A program made the position numbers and the translations under genes. From Eutypa lata (taxonomy: Eukaryota > Ascomycota > Sordariomycetes > Xylariales > Diatrypaceae): DNA of 64,000 bases. Below the pieces are notes generated by a model. It worked only from the letters and a program-made list of their open reading frames with translations. It made no database searches and was not told where the DNA came from. Of the stretch, positions 1 through 8,193 are shown one piece after another. Numbering within the stretch: position 1 is the stretch's first letter; the number at the start of each line of letters is the position of its first letter. The DNA is taken from NCBI GenBank assembly GCA_022661535.1, contig JAKULF010000004.1:744001-808000 (forward strand). Reading direction: 5' to 3'.

Positions 1-949
1 AACGAATCGCTTTTTAAATAAGTTATTTAACGTTAATATTAACATTAACGTAAATAAATAAAAAACTTATTAAAATTATTTATATTTAAATAAAATTAAA
101 TAACGTAATTAAGCAAAACGCTTAAATTACGATAAAAAGTATTAAAATTAAATATATTAAAATATATTAAAATATATTAAAATATAATAAAACATTATAT
201 AAAAGATTATATCGTATTAATTTAAAAACGTATTTTACGAAAATAAAAATATATTTTAAAAAGTTAAATTAAAAAAAATACTTAAGTAAAAAAGATATAT
301 TATATAAACGGCTTAAAATTTTAATCGTATTTTAAAATAAGTTTTTATTAATTTTTTTATTTTTATTAAATAAATATTAAAATAATAAAAGTTAATATTA
401 TTATAAATATAAATAATATATTATAAAATTATAATACGAAATATTAAATTTTATTATAATTATAAGTTTTAAATAATTATTTTTAAAAAATTAATAAATA
501 AATTATAATAATTATCCAGCGATAATACGTTAATTATACTTTAAACTCGAAGCTTATATATCTTTTATATAAATTTAACGGGGATATATATATCCTTAAC
601 AAACCTTGCAAATTTAGCAATCCTTATTAAAACGCTAAACCTTGTAATCTTCGTACAAGCCTTGCAATCCTCGCACAAGGCTTGTAAACTCCCTAGGACC
701 CTCGCTAAGGTAAGTGGAGCAAACTCCGTAATAAGTATACGCTAGATGCCGGCCGGCAGAGGACATTAATTATATGTAGATAAGTATGTAAGCAGTTTAT
801 CGGATCTAGGAACTCACCCTAGTCATTCGACCTTTATTTCACTCCAATCCGGCAAAATCCCAACCCGATAGGCCTGTCAACTATCAACAATTTGCAATCA
901 CTAGCTACTGACCAAAAAAAAAAAAAAAAAAAAAAAAATCTCTCAATTG
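1..949. repeat. AT-saturated RIP-like DNA, then promoter of the cluster regulator
   Basis: Positions 1 to about 540 are almost pure A+T, with the few C and G mostly in ACG/CGT contexts, and contain a 10-bp unit (AATATATTAA-like) repeated about four times near 146-190. Between about 600 and 700 the words CCTTGCAATC and CCTTGTAATC recur; they differ by the C-to-T change expected from repeat-induced point mutation. No coding potential is visible. The last 230 bases hold a 12-bp palindrome (747-758) and an A-run of about 24 (914-938), and serve as the upstream region of the regulator gene. That the block is a RIP-mutated transposon remnant is inference; no element can be identified. Confidence 0.7.
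747..758. promoter_or_regulatory. TGCCGGCCGGCA palindrome upstream of the regulator gene
   Basis: A perfect 12-bp palindrome about 190 bp before the regulator start codon. It contains inverted CCG/CGG triplets, the usual contact sites of Zn2Cys6 dimers. The same extended motif recurs in the other intergenic regions of the cluster (7753, 7941, 10276, half-sites at 4214 and 4241). Autoregulation by the adjacent regulator is inferred. Confidence 0.55.
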
Positions 950-3001
950 ATGGAACAAGTACCCGTGGTGGCCGAGCCGGCACAAACTCCGGCATCAGCC
1001 ATCCGATCAACGACGCGTGCCTCTAAGGCTTGCCGGCGATGCCGGCGACTGCGCATCAAATGCACCAATCAGGGCGCTAAGCCCCCCTGCGATTCTTGCC
1101 GGGAGACGAACCAGGAGTGCACGTTTCTGCGTCGTGGCGAAGTTGATCAAGATCGCACGTACCGGCACCCTAGAGGCGATAGACGGGCTTCTGCCGCACC
1201 GCAGACCAATCAGAATGGTCACGGCATTCCTGGCGTTGTCGCCACCGCCGGCGCCGCAGCTTCTCCCGGAACACCGGCTTCGTCGGGTGAGTCACGGAGC
1301 ATCGTCTCCGGGGTTACGGGGATTCCTCTCGGGGCATCTCCTTCCCAGCGCGAAGTGTTGTTATTAGACACCCCGTCATTGCCCCGGCAGACCGGGCCCG
1401 GCTGGGAGTCGCTGCCGCCCTTCGAAGAAGTAGTCGACGGCGTCAAAGCCCTAACCACGTCGTTCTTCCAGCTGGGCTTCCTACCGAAGTCACTGTTCTT
1501 CGAGGAGCTGAGGAGGGACCGGAGCGCGGTCAGCGTGTTCCTCCTGTTCGGCATCCTCAGCGTCTCGGCGCGGTTCACGCCGAGCCTCGTGAGGCGCTAC
1601 CAGGGCGGCACGAAGGCGACGCAGACGTTCCTGGACCGGGCGTCGTACCTGGTGCCGGACCACATGTTCGCCCCGACCCTCGACTCCATCCAGGGCTTCT
1701 TCCTCATGAGCATCGCCGAGTGGGGCAACGGCGACAAGAACCGCAGCCTGGTGTACATGGGCATCGCCATCCGGCTCGCCGGCATCCTCAAGATGCACCG
1801 CGAGGAGGCGTACCAGCTTCCCCGCGGCGCCACGAACGAGGAGGTCGTCCGCTCCGAGGTTGCGCGGCGCACCTTCTGGATGCTCGAGACCTTCGAGAAC
1901 CTCCATTCGGGCTCCGACTCGCCGGGCGCGTTTTCGTATAGCGGTATTTCTGTCCTGCTTCCTTGCGACGAGCGCGAGTTCACGTTCGGTGTCCGCCCTG
2001 TGCAACGTGCTGCCCTCATGGGCACACCGCCAGCGACACAGAACCCGGACCTGGCTTGTTTGCCGTCCCGCTCGCTATTTGCCACGCTACTGCAAACACA
2101 TAATCTCTGGGGCCAAGTGGCAAGGCTCGTTAGTGCGGATGCGGTGCAGCTGAGCTCGCCCATAGAAGCACGTGTCAGTGCCGGAGATTACGGCCGGCTG
2201 TCCCAGGCCCTGCGGGATTTCGAGACCGGCCTTCCTCAGCAGCACTGCTGGTCTGGTTGGAATATCCGAGGATTCAAGATCGAGGGACTTGATCTAGCCT
2301 ACCTGTCCGTGACTATGGTCTTGCGGTTAAGCAACATCATCCTTCGGCGCAGCTTTCTTCATGATATCTTGAGCGCTCGGCACCAGCAGGAAAACGTTAC
2401 CACCCTCGATCGGCCCCCTTCCACCAATACGTGGTCGGCAATTGCAGAGGAACTTTTCGACAACATGCTTGTGCTGGACGAGCAGATCGCCGCTTTCCTC
2501 GAATACCGCTCAGTAGAACACGAATACCGAGGATACCCGGCTATAATTGTATTTTGTGTCTACGTATGCGGTTCTCTAGCAAATCACCTGCACCAACAGC
2601 CGCAGATATGTCCGAGGGTAGCCCCGCATGCAGCTCGTGTGGCGCGGAGCTCGATCAAGGGCCTCGGCGACCTTCAGAGTGCCTGGCCACTTGCTCGCCA
2701 TTGGTACCTAGCCCTGTGCAAAGCTAGCGAGAACGTTCGCCTGGAAACCCCCGCGGCACCGGTTGAACCGCAACACAACCAGACGTCGGTCACAGACAAC
2801 GACGGAGGGGTTATAGCTCACACTCAGCTTCCCAGTGACGATGTCGGAGCTATTGACCGTTCTATGATGGACGCGCAGTTTAATGTTCCTTTCTTTTCTG
2901 ATTCTATGTTCGAAGCATTTGATGCATACATGTGGAGTAACACTACGTTCAACAACAACGGTAGAGGCTCATGTGGTGAAACACTGGAGAGCGCCTGGTG
3001 A
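950..3001 (+). CDS. Zn2Cys6 transcription factor, likely cluster regulator
   Basis: 683-residue, single-exon nuclear regulator. The six zinc-binding cysteines are Cys28, 31, 38, 47, 50 and 57 (C-x2-C-x6-C-x8-C-x2-C-x6-C), embedded in a basic stretch (KACRRCRRLRIKC). The middle of the protein (about residues 170-420) has the helical character of the fungal-specific regulator domain, including a motif like YMGIAIRLAGILKMHREE. ATG 950 follows a TTG codon in the same frame and is the first ATG. It heads a run of catabolic genes whose promoters all carry CCGGCCGG-centred palindromes, so it probably activates them in response to a substrate. The family is certain; the target genes are inferred. Confidence 0.9.
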   Translation: MEQVPVVAEPAQTPASAIRSTTRASKACRRCRRLRIKCTNQGAKPPCDSCRETNQECTFLRRGEVDQDRTYRHPRGDRRASAAPQTNQNGHGIPGVVATAGAAASPGTPASSGESRSIVSGVTGIPLGASPSQREVLLLDTPSLPRQTGPGWESLPPFEEVVDGVKALTTSFFQLGFLPKSLFFEELRRDRSAVSVFLLFGILSVSARFTPSLVRRYQGGTKATQTFLDRASYLVPDHMFAPTLDSIQGFFLMSIAEWGNGDKNRSLVYMGIAIRLAGILKMHREEAYQLPRGATNEEVVRSEVARRTFWMLETFENLHSGSDSPGAFSYSGISVLLPCDEREFTFGVRPVQRAALMGTPPATQNPDLACLPSRSLFATLLQTHNLWGQVARLVSADAVQLSSPIEARVSAGDYGRLSQALRDFETGLPQQHCWSGWNIRGFKIEGLDLAYLSVTMVLRLSNIILRRSFLHDILSARHQQENVTTLDRPPSTNTWSAIAEELFDNMLVLDEQIAAFLEYRSVEHEYRGYPAIIVFCVYVCGSLANHLHQQPQICPRVAPHAARVARSSIKGLGDLQSAWPLARHWYLALCKASENVRLETPAAPVEPQHNQTSVTDNDGGVIAHTQLPSDDVGAIDRSMMDAQFNVPFFSDSMFEAFDAYMWSNTTFNNNGRGSCGETLESAW

Positions 3002-3080
3002 ATGGTGGCTGAAAAGGAGCTTTATATGTTAGCTTTAGAGGTGCCAAATGCATACAAAATGTTAGATAGTCGCTACCACT

Positions 3081-3929
3081 TCACCACCCCCCACGCAGCT
3101 TCTCCACCGCCTCCTCTTCCGACACGACATCCGCATACTTCGCATCAAGATCGAAAAGATTGGCATTCTGGATCTCGGGAGTACGATCTCCACAAGCGGA
3201 CCCGACAACCTAGTGGAGATTAAGGTGCTATTAGCAGACTGAGCATGAATGGGAGGGGGCCAAACTTCATTACAGATAGACTCACCATGGGCCGGAATCC
3301 ATGTTGCATGGCATCTAGGGTCGTAGCCCGCACACACCCCGAAGTACTCACACCACAGATGACCAAAGTATCGACATTAAGCACCTATAGGCGAATGTTC
3401 AAGGTCAGCACTACTCAAAACATCTAATAATTCTCTTAAAAGGCTTGTCTGCCTGCCTGCCCTGCTTGTAGTTGGTTTATCCTGGCGCCCAACATACCTG
3501 AAGTTCGGTTGCCAAGGCCGTCCCAAAGAAAGCACTAGCATACTTCTTGGTGACCACCGTATCGCGATCATCGGGCTCCAAGCCATCGAGGCAATTCGCA
3601 AGGCCCCTCCCATCCCCGCGCTTCCACACGTCCAGCACCTTCGCCTTGCGCCAGAAGAGGCCCGCATCCGCCATATCCGGGGACGTGTACTCGACCTGGC
3701 TCCAGATCACGGGAACGCCCGCGCCCGCCCGCGCGGCGGCGAGGAGCCGTCGCATCGAGTCCGGAGCTGCCTCGGCCGCCGGGTTGCCGAGGAGCGATAG
3801 GGGCGACGACTCGGTCCAGTACGCCGTGCAGACGTCGATGATCAGGAGAGCCGGCCGCGTGCCCCAGCCCATCCGGTTCGCGAAGCCGGATCGGGCGTAT
3901 GAGGCGGATGATGCGCTTTCGATGAGCAT
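3081..3929 (-). CDS. Isochorismatase-family amidohydrolase (N-carbamoylsarcosine amidase / maleamidase type)
   Basis: 219-residue cytosolic cysteine hydrolase in three exons: 3498-3929, 3286-3384 and 3081-3209. Both introns start GT and end AG, and phases agree. Family triad: Asp32 in the LLIIDV strand, Lys128/129 in VVTKKYASAFF, and the nucleophile Cys161 in GVSTSGCV. Family members hydrolyse C-N amide bonds in N-carbamoylsarcosine, maleamate, nicotinamide or ureidoacrylate, or the ether of isochorismate; the sequence does not settle the substrate. Length is normal for the family. It is divergent from the alpha/beta hydrolase at 4519, and the shared 590-bp intergenic region carries two GGCCGGCAAG half-sites. 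In this cluster I infer an amide-releasing step late in degradation, by analogy with maleamate amidohydrolase NicF. Confidence 0.85.
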
Positions 3930-4213
3930 AACTAACTATGTACTCCAATCTAAGTATGATGAAAAGAGTGGGATCAGATAGGTCGAGAAAAGGGGGGATT
4001 TAGTTAATTACCCCTTATTTTAGATGGGATGTGGTATATTTGCTTTTCTCAAATTCACTTGCTAAGGATGTAAGCAGGTAACTAATCTGGCTGGTTGGTT
4101 CGTAGCTTCTCCGCGATTGTTATTCTCGAGCAATCAAGCCGGGGAGTATTGAAGCTATCTGTGTCCAATTACATACTTAGGGCTATAGGTGGGGTCCAGT
4201 AGAATTTTGGGGC

Positions 4214-4250
4214 GGCCGGCAAGTCTTGACTCAAGATAGGGGCCGGCAAG
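4214..4250. promoter_or_regulatory. Two direct GGCCGGCAAG half-sites in a divergent promoter
   Basis: GGCCGGCAAG occurs at 4214-4223 and again at 4241-4250, 27 bp apart on the same face. It equals the right part of the full palindrome at 7753-7768. Both lie between the start codons of the amidohydrolase (3929, minus) and the hydrolase (4519, plus), so they could serve both genes. GATA-type words (AGATAG, CTATCA) are scattered in the same interval, which would fit nitrogen control, but such words are common. Confidence 0.5.
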
Positions 4251-4518
4251 AAGAGTACCCGATCTGTCGCAATAACGGGGACCCCATTATCACTCACTAT
4301 CACCCCAGTCTGTGTCAGTCACATGCTCCGGGCTGAAGGATGTAGTTTACGCATGGAATGAATATTCAGTTTAGACATCAGGTGGATTTTTCAAGTATAT
4401 TCAAGTAGACGACTAACTAGGAGGCCAATTCAATCCCTATCTATCATCTATTAAAATCAAAGCGTGAACACAATCTCGGGAGTGTAAAATCCCGTGGAGA
4501 TAGGAAAATCCGTCGAAA

Positions 4519-5568
4519 ATGGCATCAGCCAGCGACAGACCAATACGCCAGCCAATCCACCCAGATGTCCGTTCCCTCCTAGACCCAGAGTACGTCGCCT
4601 TCCACGACCAGTACTTCCAATACGTACTCCCGGACGACCAAAAACCCTGGGACGGCTCCGCGCGCACCCGGCCCGCCTGGCTCCCACCGACAGAGTCCAC
4701 GCCCGTGTCCGTCGGATCCGTGCGCGACCTCGACTTGGGGGCCTACACGATCCGCGCCTTCACGCCGGAGGGGGCAAAACCGGCGCAAGGGTGGCCCGTA
4801 TTCCTCTGGTTTCACGGCGGCGGGTGGGCCGTCGGCGACGTCTCCGCGGGAAACGACCTCTGCGCGCTGATCTGCCAGCGCGCCCGCTGCGTCGTCGTCA
4901 CCGTCGGCTACCGCCTCGCGCCCGAGCACGTCTTCCCGGCGGCCGTGGACGACGCTGTCGATGCGCTGAAGTGGGTGCGTAGCGCGGAGGGCGGCGCGCG
5001 CGAGCTGGACGTCGATGGGGCCCGCATTGCGGTGGGCGGAACGTCGGCGGGCGGACACCTCGCCGCTGTGCTGTCGCTCGAGGCTGCGACGCGGATCCAG
5101 CCGCCGGTGCAGATTGCGTTCCAGCTGCTCGTGCTTCCTGTTGTCGACAATGCGGCGACGGTCGAGGGCGTGTGGGCGGGGAATCGAAACGCGCCGTGGT
5201 TGACGCCCGCCAGGATGACGTGGTATCGACGCATGTGGCTTGCTGACGAGGAGGGAGTGAAGAGGAGGTTGCCGTGGGAGGTTTCCCCCAATCGGGCTCC
5301 GAAGGAGGTTCTTGCGAAGAGCCCGAGGACGTGGATCGCGGTCGCTGAACAGGATCTCCTGGCTCCCGAGGCGAGGTTGTTTGCGACGCAGTTGGAGGAG
5401 GCTTGGAAGGAACAGGCACCCGAGGGGGCTCTTGATGGCAGCAAATTGGTGGAAGTGAAGAGCTATGAGGGGTCGACTCATTCTATCCTTTCTATGTCAG
5501 GGGTGTTGTCGAAGGGCCAGCAGCTGTTGCAGGATACGGCGGATCAGGCTGCTCGATGGTTTGAATGA
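4519..5568 (+). CDS. HSL-family alpha/beta hydrolase (HGGGW type)
   Basis: 349-residue, intronless, cytosolic hydrolase. The oxyanion motif HGGGW is at residues 99-103, the nucleophile elbow GTSAGG is at 174-179 (Ser176), and the likely acid and base are Asp279 (EQD) and His321 (GSTHS). HGGG plus G-x-S-A-G-G places it in the hormone-sensitive lipase group, which contains esterases and also formamidases with an HGG-x-W motif. There is no signal peptide. It stands head to head with the amidohydrolase and inside the palindrome-marked cluster. A deformylase or ester/lactone hydrolase role in the pathway is inference; the family call is secure. Confidence 0.88.
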   Translation: MASASDRPIRQPIHPDVRSLLDPEYVAFHDQYFQYVLPDDQKPWDGSARTRPAWLPPTESTPVSVGSVRDLDLGAYTIRAFTPEGAKPAQGWPVFLWFHGGGWAVGDVSAGNDLCALICQRARCVVVTVGYRLAPEHVFPAAVDDAVDALKWVRSAEGGARELDVDGARIAVGGTSAGGHLAAVLSLEAATRIQPPVQIAFQLLVLPVVDNAATVEGVWAGNRNAPWLTPARMTWYRRMWLADEEGVKRRLPWEVSPNRAPKEVLAKSPRTWIAVAEQDLLAPEARLFATQLEEAWKEQAPEGALDGSKLVEVKSYEGSTHSILSMSGVLSKGQQLLQDTADQAARWFE

Positions 5569-5913
5569 AACAATTCATAATTTAATAAGTTGGAACATGT
5601 CCAAACTCGTAAGCGCTATAATGCTATGGGGAGGCCGAATATTTCTAAGATGATGAGTTACGTTTAGATTTTGAAATAAAACAGGGGTGAAGTAAAGTAA
5701 GGCAAAGGTCGATACTTGTTACGGACTATAATGAAACATGAGTGTTAAAGTTTTAGATGTTTTAGATGTTTTAATATTATATTCTTTAGGCTATAAATGG
5801 TCCCAATGTCCTCCCCAAGAGTCCTATTAATGTATCCCATGGTTACAACGCAAATAATCTATGTCATCCATACCTAACCCAGAAACCATTTCCCCTTATC
5901 CAACAAGTCCAAC
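5569..5913. other. Shared 3' region of convergent genes
   Basis: This AT-richer spacer of about 345 bp lies between the convergent hydrolase and P450 genes and must hold both transcript ends. A short repeat of TTTTAGATG is visible near 5750-5770. No coding or RNA signal was seen. Confidence 0.5.
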
Positions 5914-7494
5914 CTATACAGCCTGTAACAATTGCTCCGCTCGTTTTGACCGAGGCGTTATTATGCATCCAAAGCTATCAGGCACCCCGGACAGTCCATT
6001 CGTGAACGATACTTTAGGCTTCATCTCCCGTCCTTCGTGATCGGTAGGACACTTAAGGTCCATAGTAGCCAGCATGGTCGCGATGATGATATATACACCA
6101 GACAGCGCGAGATACTGCCCGGGACAAACCCGCCTACCGAACCCAAACGCCCCATCGGGCAACGGCTCGCCCTTCCCCCCTTCAGACACAGGGACGTAAC
6201 GCTCGGGGTTGAAGTCCTCAGGCGAGCTATAGTACCGCTCGTCGCGCGACATAGCCCACGCATTGGCGTATACCACCGACCCCGCGGGGATCCGATAGCC
6301 TCGGTACTCGTCGTCGCTGATAGAGGCGTGGGGCACGCCGAGGGGCGAGAGCGGCGCCCACCGCGTCGTCTCCTGGATGACGTACTCGAGGTATCCGAGC
6401 TGTGGCCGGTCCTCGAATGTCGGTAGCCTGAGGATGTCGCCGTTCTCGTCTAGACCCAGGACAGCTTCGAGCTCGGCGCGCGCTTTGGACTGGACCTCCG
6501 GCTCGAGGATCAGATTCAGCACGCACACGATGATCGTGGACCACGTCGTGTTCCCGCCGGCGATCGAGATGGCACCTGCTGCCCCTTTCAAGTCGGCAAT
6601 GGTCGTCTCATTTGGCTTTCCCGCCGCTTCATTCGCCAGATACCGGCCGAAGTGGGTATGTACGAAGGAAGGATTAGAGGCCTTCCCGGCCCGGATAGAC
6701 GGTTCGACCGCATCCCAAGGCTTATCGTGCAAGCGCTGAATGAAGGGCTTCGTGCGGCGCGCATGGACTAGGGGCTTAAGGGCGCTGGTGAGACTAGACA
6801 CACAATCTGGTATGTAGCGCAAGATGGGGAAGAAATCGACCAAAGAGGCAGCCGGGACGCCGCCTTCGCCCGTGGCCTCTTCCACGTCGATGGCCATCTT
6901 GACGTAGGGGTCGTTTTCCTCCTGCACCTCGATGCCGAACCCGATGCGGAGCACCACGGCCTGCGAGAACTGCCGCAGGAGCAGCTCCCAGTTCTGCGGG
7001 TCCCGGGCGATGGCCCTCGCCGCGCGGCGCGCCTCTTCGACCTGGATCGGGCGGTACGCCTTGCAGGCCGACTGGGTGAAAGACTGCTGGAGCAGCTTGC
7101 GGTGCAGCTTGAAGCGGGGAGACCAGCGCAGGAACGTCAGCGTGACGCCCCAGCCCATGACCTCGAACAGGGCGAACGAGGGGCGGTCCGCGAAGTTGGC
7201 CCCTCGCTTGTCCATCAGAGCCCGGGCCGCTTCCACGCTGTTGAGCACGACGATGGACCGGCCTAGCATGGAGAAATGGAGGATGTCCGAGTCGCATTCC
7301 TTGCCCCATTGCGTGTAGAAGTACTCCGGGTGGTCGGCGGGAATGACGCGCAGGTGACCCAGCAATGGCTCGGCTGGAGGGCCGGGAGGCAAAGGAAGCC
7401 CCTGTCGACGGCTGAGCTTTTTAAATAAGGGGAGGAGACATGCGAATATTGCTATTGTGATGCATATATATATGTTCGTGTTATTGAACAACAT
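5914..7494 (-). CDS. Cytochrome P450 monooxygenase, OrdA-like
   Basis: 526-residue, intronless, ER-anchored P450. It has an N-terminal hydrophobic anchor (about residues 8-25), a proline-rich hinge (LPLPPGPPAEP), the I-helix oxygen-binding motif AGGNTT, the K-helix E-x-x-R (ETTR), a PERY-type motif, and the heme loop FGFGRRVCPG with Cys457 as axial ligand. All key motifs are intact. Overall layout resembles the O-methylsterigmatocystin oxidoreductase group of fungal P450s, a label covering many unrelated substrates. It is divergent from the dioxygenase gene across a 700-bp promoter region holding two palindromes, so it probably supplies the hydroxylation that prepares the ring for cleavage. 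The substrate is unknown. Confidence 0.92.
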   Translation of the reverse strand: MLFNNTNIYICITIAIFACLLPLFKKLSRRQGLPLPPGPPAEPLLGHLRVIPADHPEYFYTQWGKECDSDILHFSMLGRSIVVLNSVEAARALMDKRGANFADRPSFALFEVMGWGVTLTFLRWSPRFKLHRKLLQQSFTQSACKAYRPIQVEEARRAARAIARDPQNWELLLRQFSQAVVLRIGFGIEVQEENDPYVKMAIDVEEATGEGGVPAASLVDFFPILRYIPDCVSSLTSALKPLVHARRTKPFIQRLHDKPWDAVEPSIRAGKASNPSFVHTHFGRYLANEAAGKPNETTIADLKGAAGAISIAGGNTTWSTIIVCVLNLILEPEVQSKARAELEAVLGLDENGDILRLPTFEDRPQLGYLEYVIQETTRWAPLSPLGVPHASISDDEYRGYRIPAGSVVYANAWAMSRDERYYSSPEDFNPERYVPVSEGGKGEPLPDGAFGFGRRVCPGQYLALSGVYIIIATMLATMDLKCPTDHEGREMKPKVSFTNGLSGVPDSFGCIITPRSKRAEQLLQAV

Positions 7495-7752
7495 CTTGAC
7501 GTGTGTGGCTTAGCGTGTCGCATAAACCAATATGCCTTCGTCAGGAGTCTTTAGCAATGGGAAATCCTCAACCATCAACTTGCATGCATCATACGCACAT
7601 GATATACATTTTAATGAACTTGCTATACTTGAATTCCAGAGGTGGATTGTTAGTTGGCCTTACAAATGGTAATTCAAGACATGCGATTCGTGGACCTGCC
7701 TGTGTCACCTTGATAGCTACTTACCTACCTATCACCAATCGCCCTGACTAGA

Positions 7753-7768
7753 CTTGCCGGCCGGCAAG
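7753..7768. promoter_or_regulatory. CTTGCCGGCCGGCAAG, the most complete cluster palindrome
   Basis: Perfect 16-bp inverted repeat about 260 bp before the P450 start and about 425 bp before the dioxygenase start. It is the longest version of the motif found across the cluster and the best candidate for the consensus operator. Binding by the Zn2Cys6 protein encoded at 950-3001 is inferred. Confidence 0.6.
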
Positions 7769-7940
7769 ATACGCTCATGATAGGGGAGTGGAGAGACTAA
7801 TTACTTCTTACCCCACGATAATACTGGATCACGTAACACCAACGACACAGGCATTATCAGCCAATCGCGGAAGTTGGTGTCATCCCAATGCGTACTACTA
7901 TCGAGCTGCTATCTTCAACCAGTAGATTAGTTTAGCGCGC

Positions 7941-7952
7941 TGCCGGCCGGCA
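7941..7952. promoter_or_regulatory. TGCCGGCCGGCA, second palindrome in the divergent promoter
   Basis: Perfect 12-bp inverted repeat identical to the copy at 747-758, about 240 bp before the dioxygenase start codon. Confidence 0.55.
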
Positions 7953-8193
7953 ATCAACCAGGTTAGAGGGTTGATGGGATTCTCTAAGGTTGGGATCCGG
8001 GTAGCACATAGTTCTTGTGACCCGATTCCAGTCAGTGAACCATTGATTATTAGAAAGCCTCTCCGAGATTTGAAGTCCCCGTGAGTCGTTGTACCCCGCG
8101 TTTTTTTATTTATTCTCTCAACCTAAGAATTTCAAACAAGAAGTCATCACCATCATCATCGCCGACTCTGGGCATTTCCATTTCACTAGGGCA

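Larger units (their letters stand above)
7495..8193. promoter_or_regulatory. Divergent P450/dioxygenase promoter region
   Basis: This gap of about 700 bp separates two start codons pointing outward. It contains the full 16-bp palindrome at 7753-7768 and a 12-bp version at 7941-7952, plus several GATA-type words (for example TGATAG near 7777). No gene is visible. Confidence 0.6.

Noticed and set aside
1..540. Mitochondrial DNA insertion as explanation for the AT-rich edge
   Set aside because: No mitochondrial gene or intron motif is recognisable; paired CA/TA differences favour RIP, though this is not proven.
1007..2163. Long antisense open frames over the Zn2Cys6 regulator gene
   Set aside because: They result from the high GC content of the real gene; they have no family motifs and Arg/Ala-rich composition.
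8089..8193. Longer dioxygenase N-terminus
   Set aside because: The frame is open but starts with TTG and adds a non-conserved segment; ATG 8194 gives the family's normal start.
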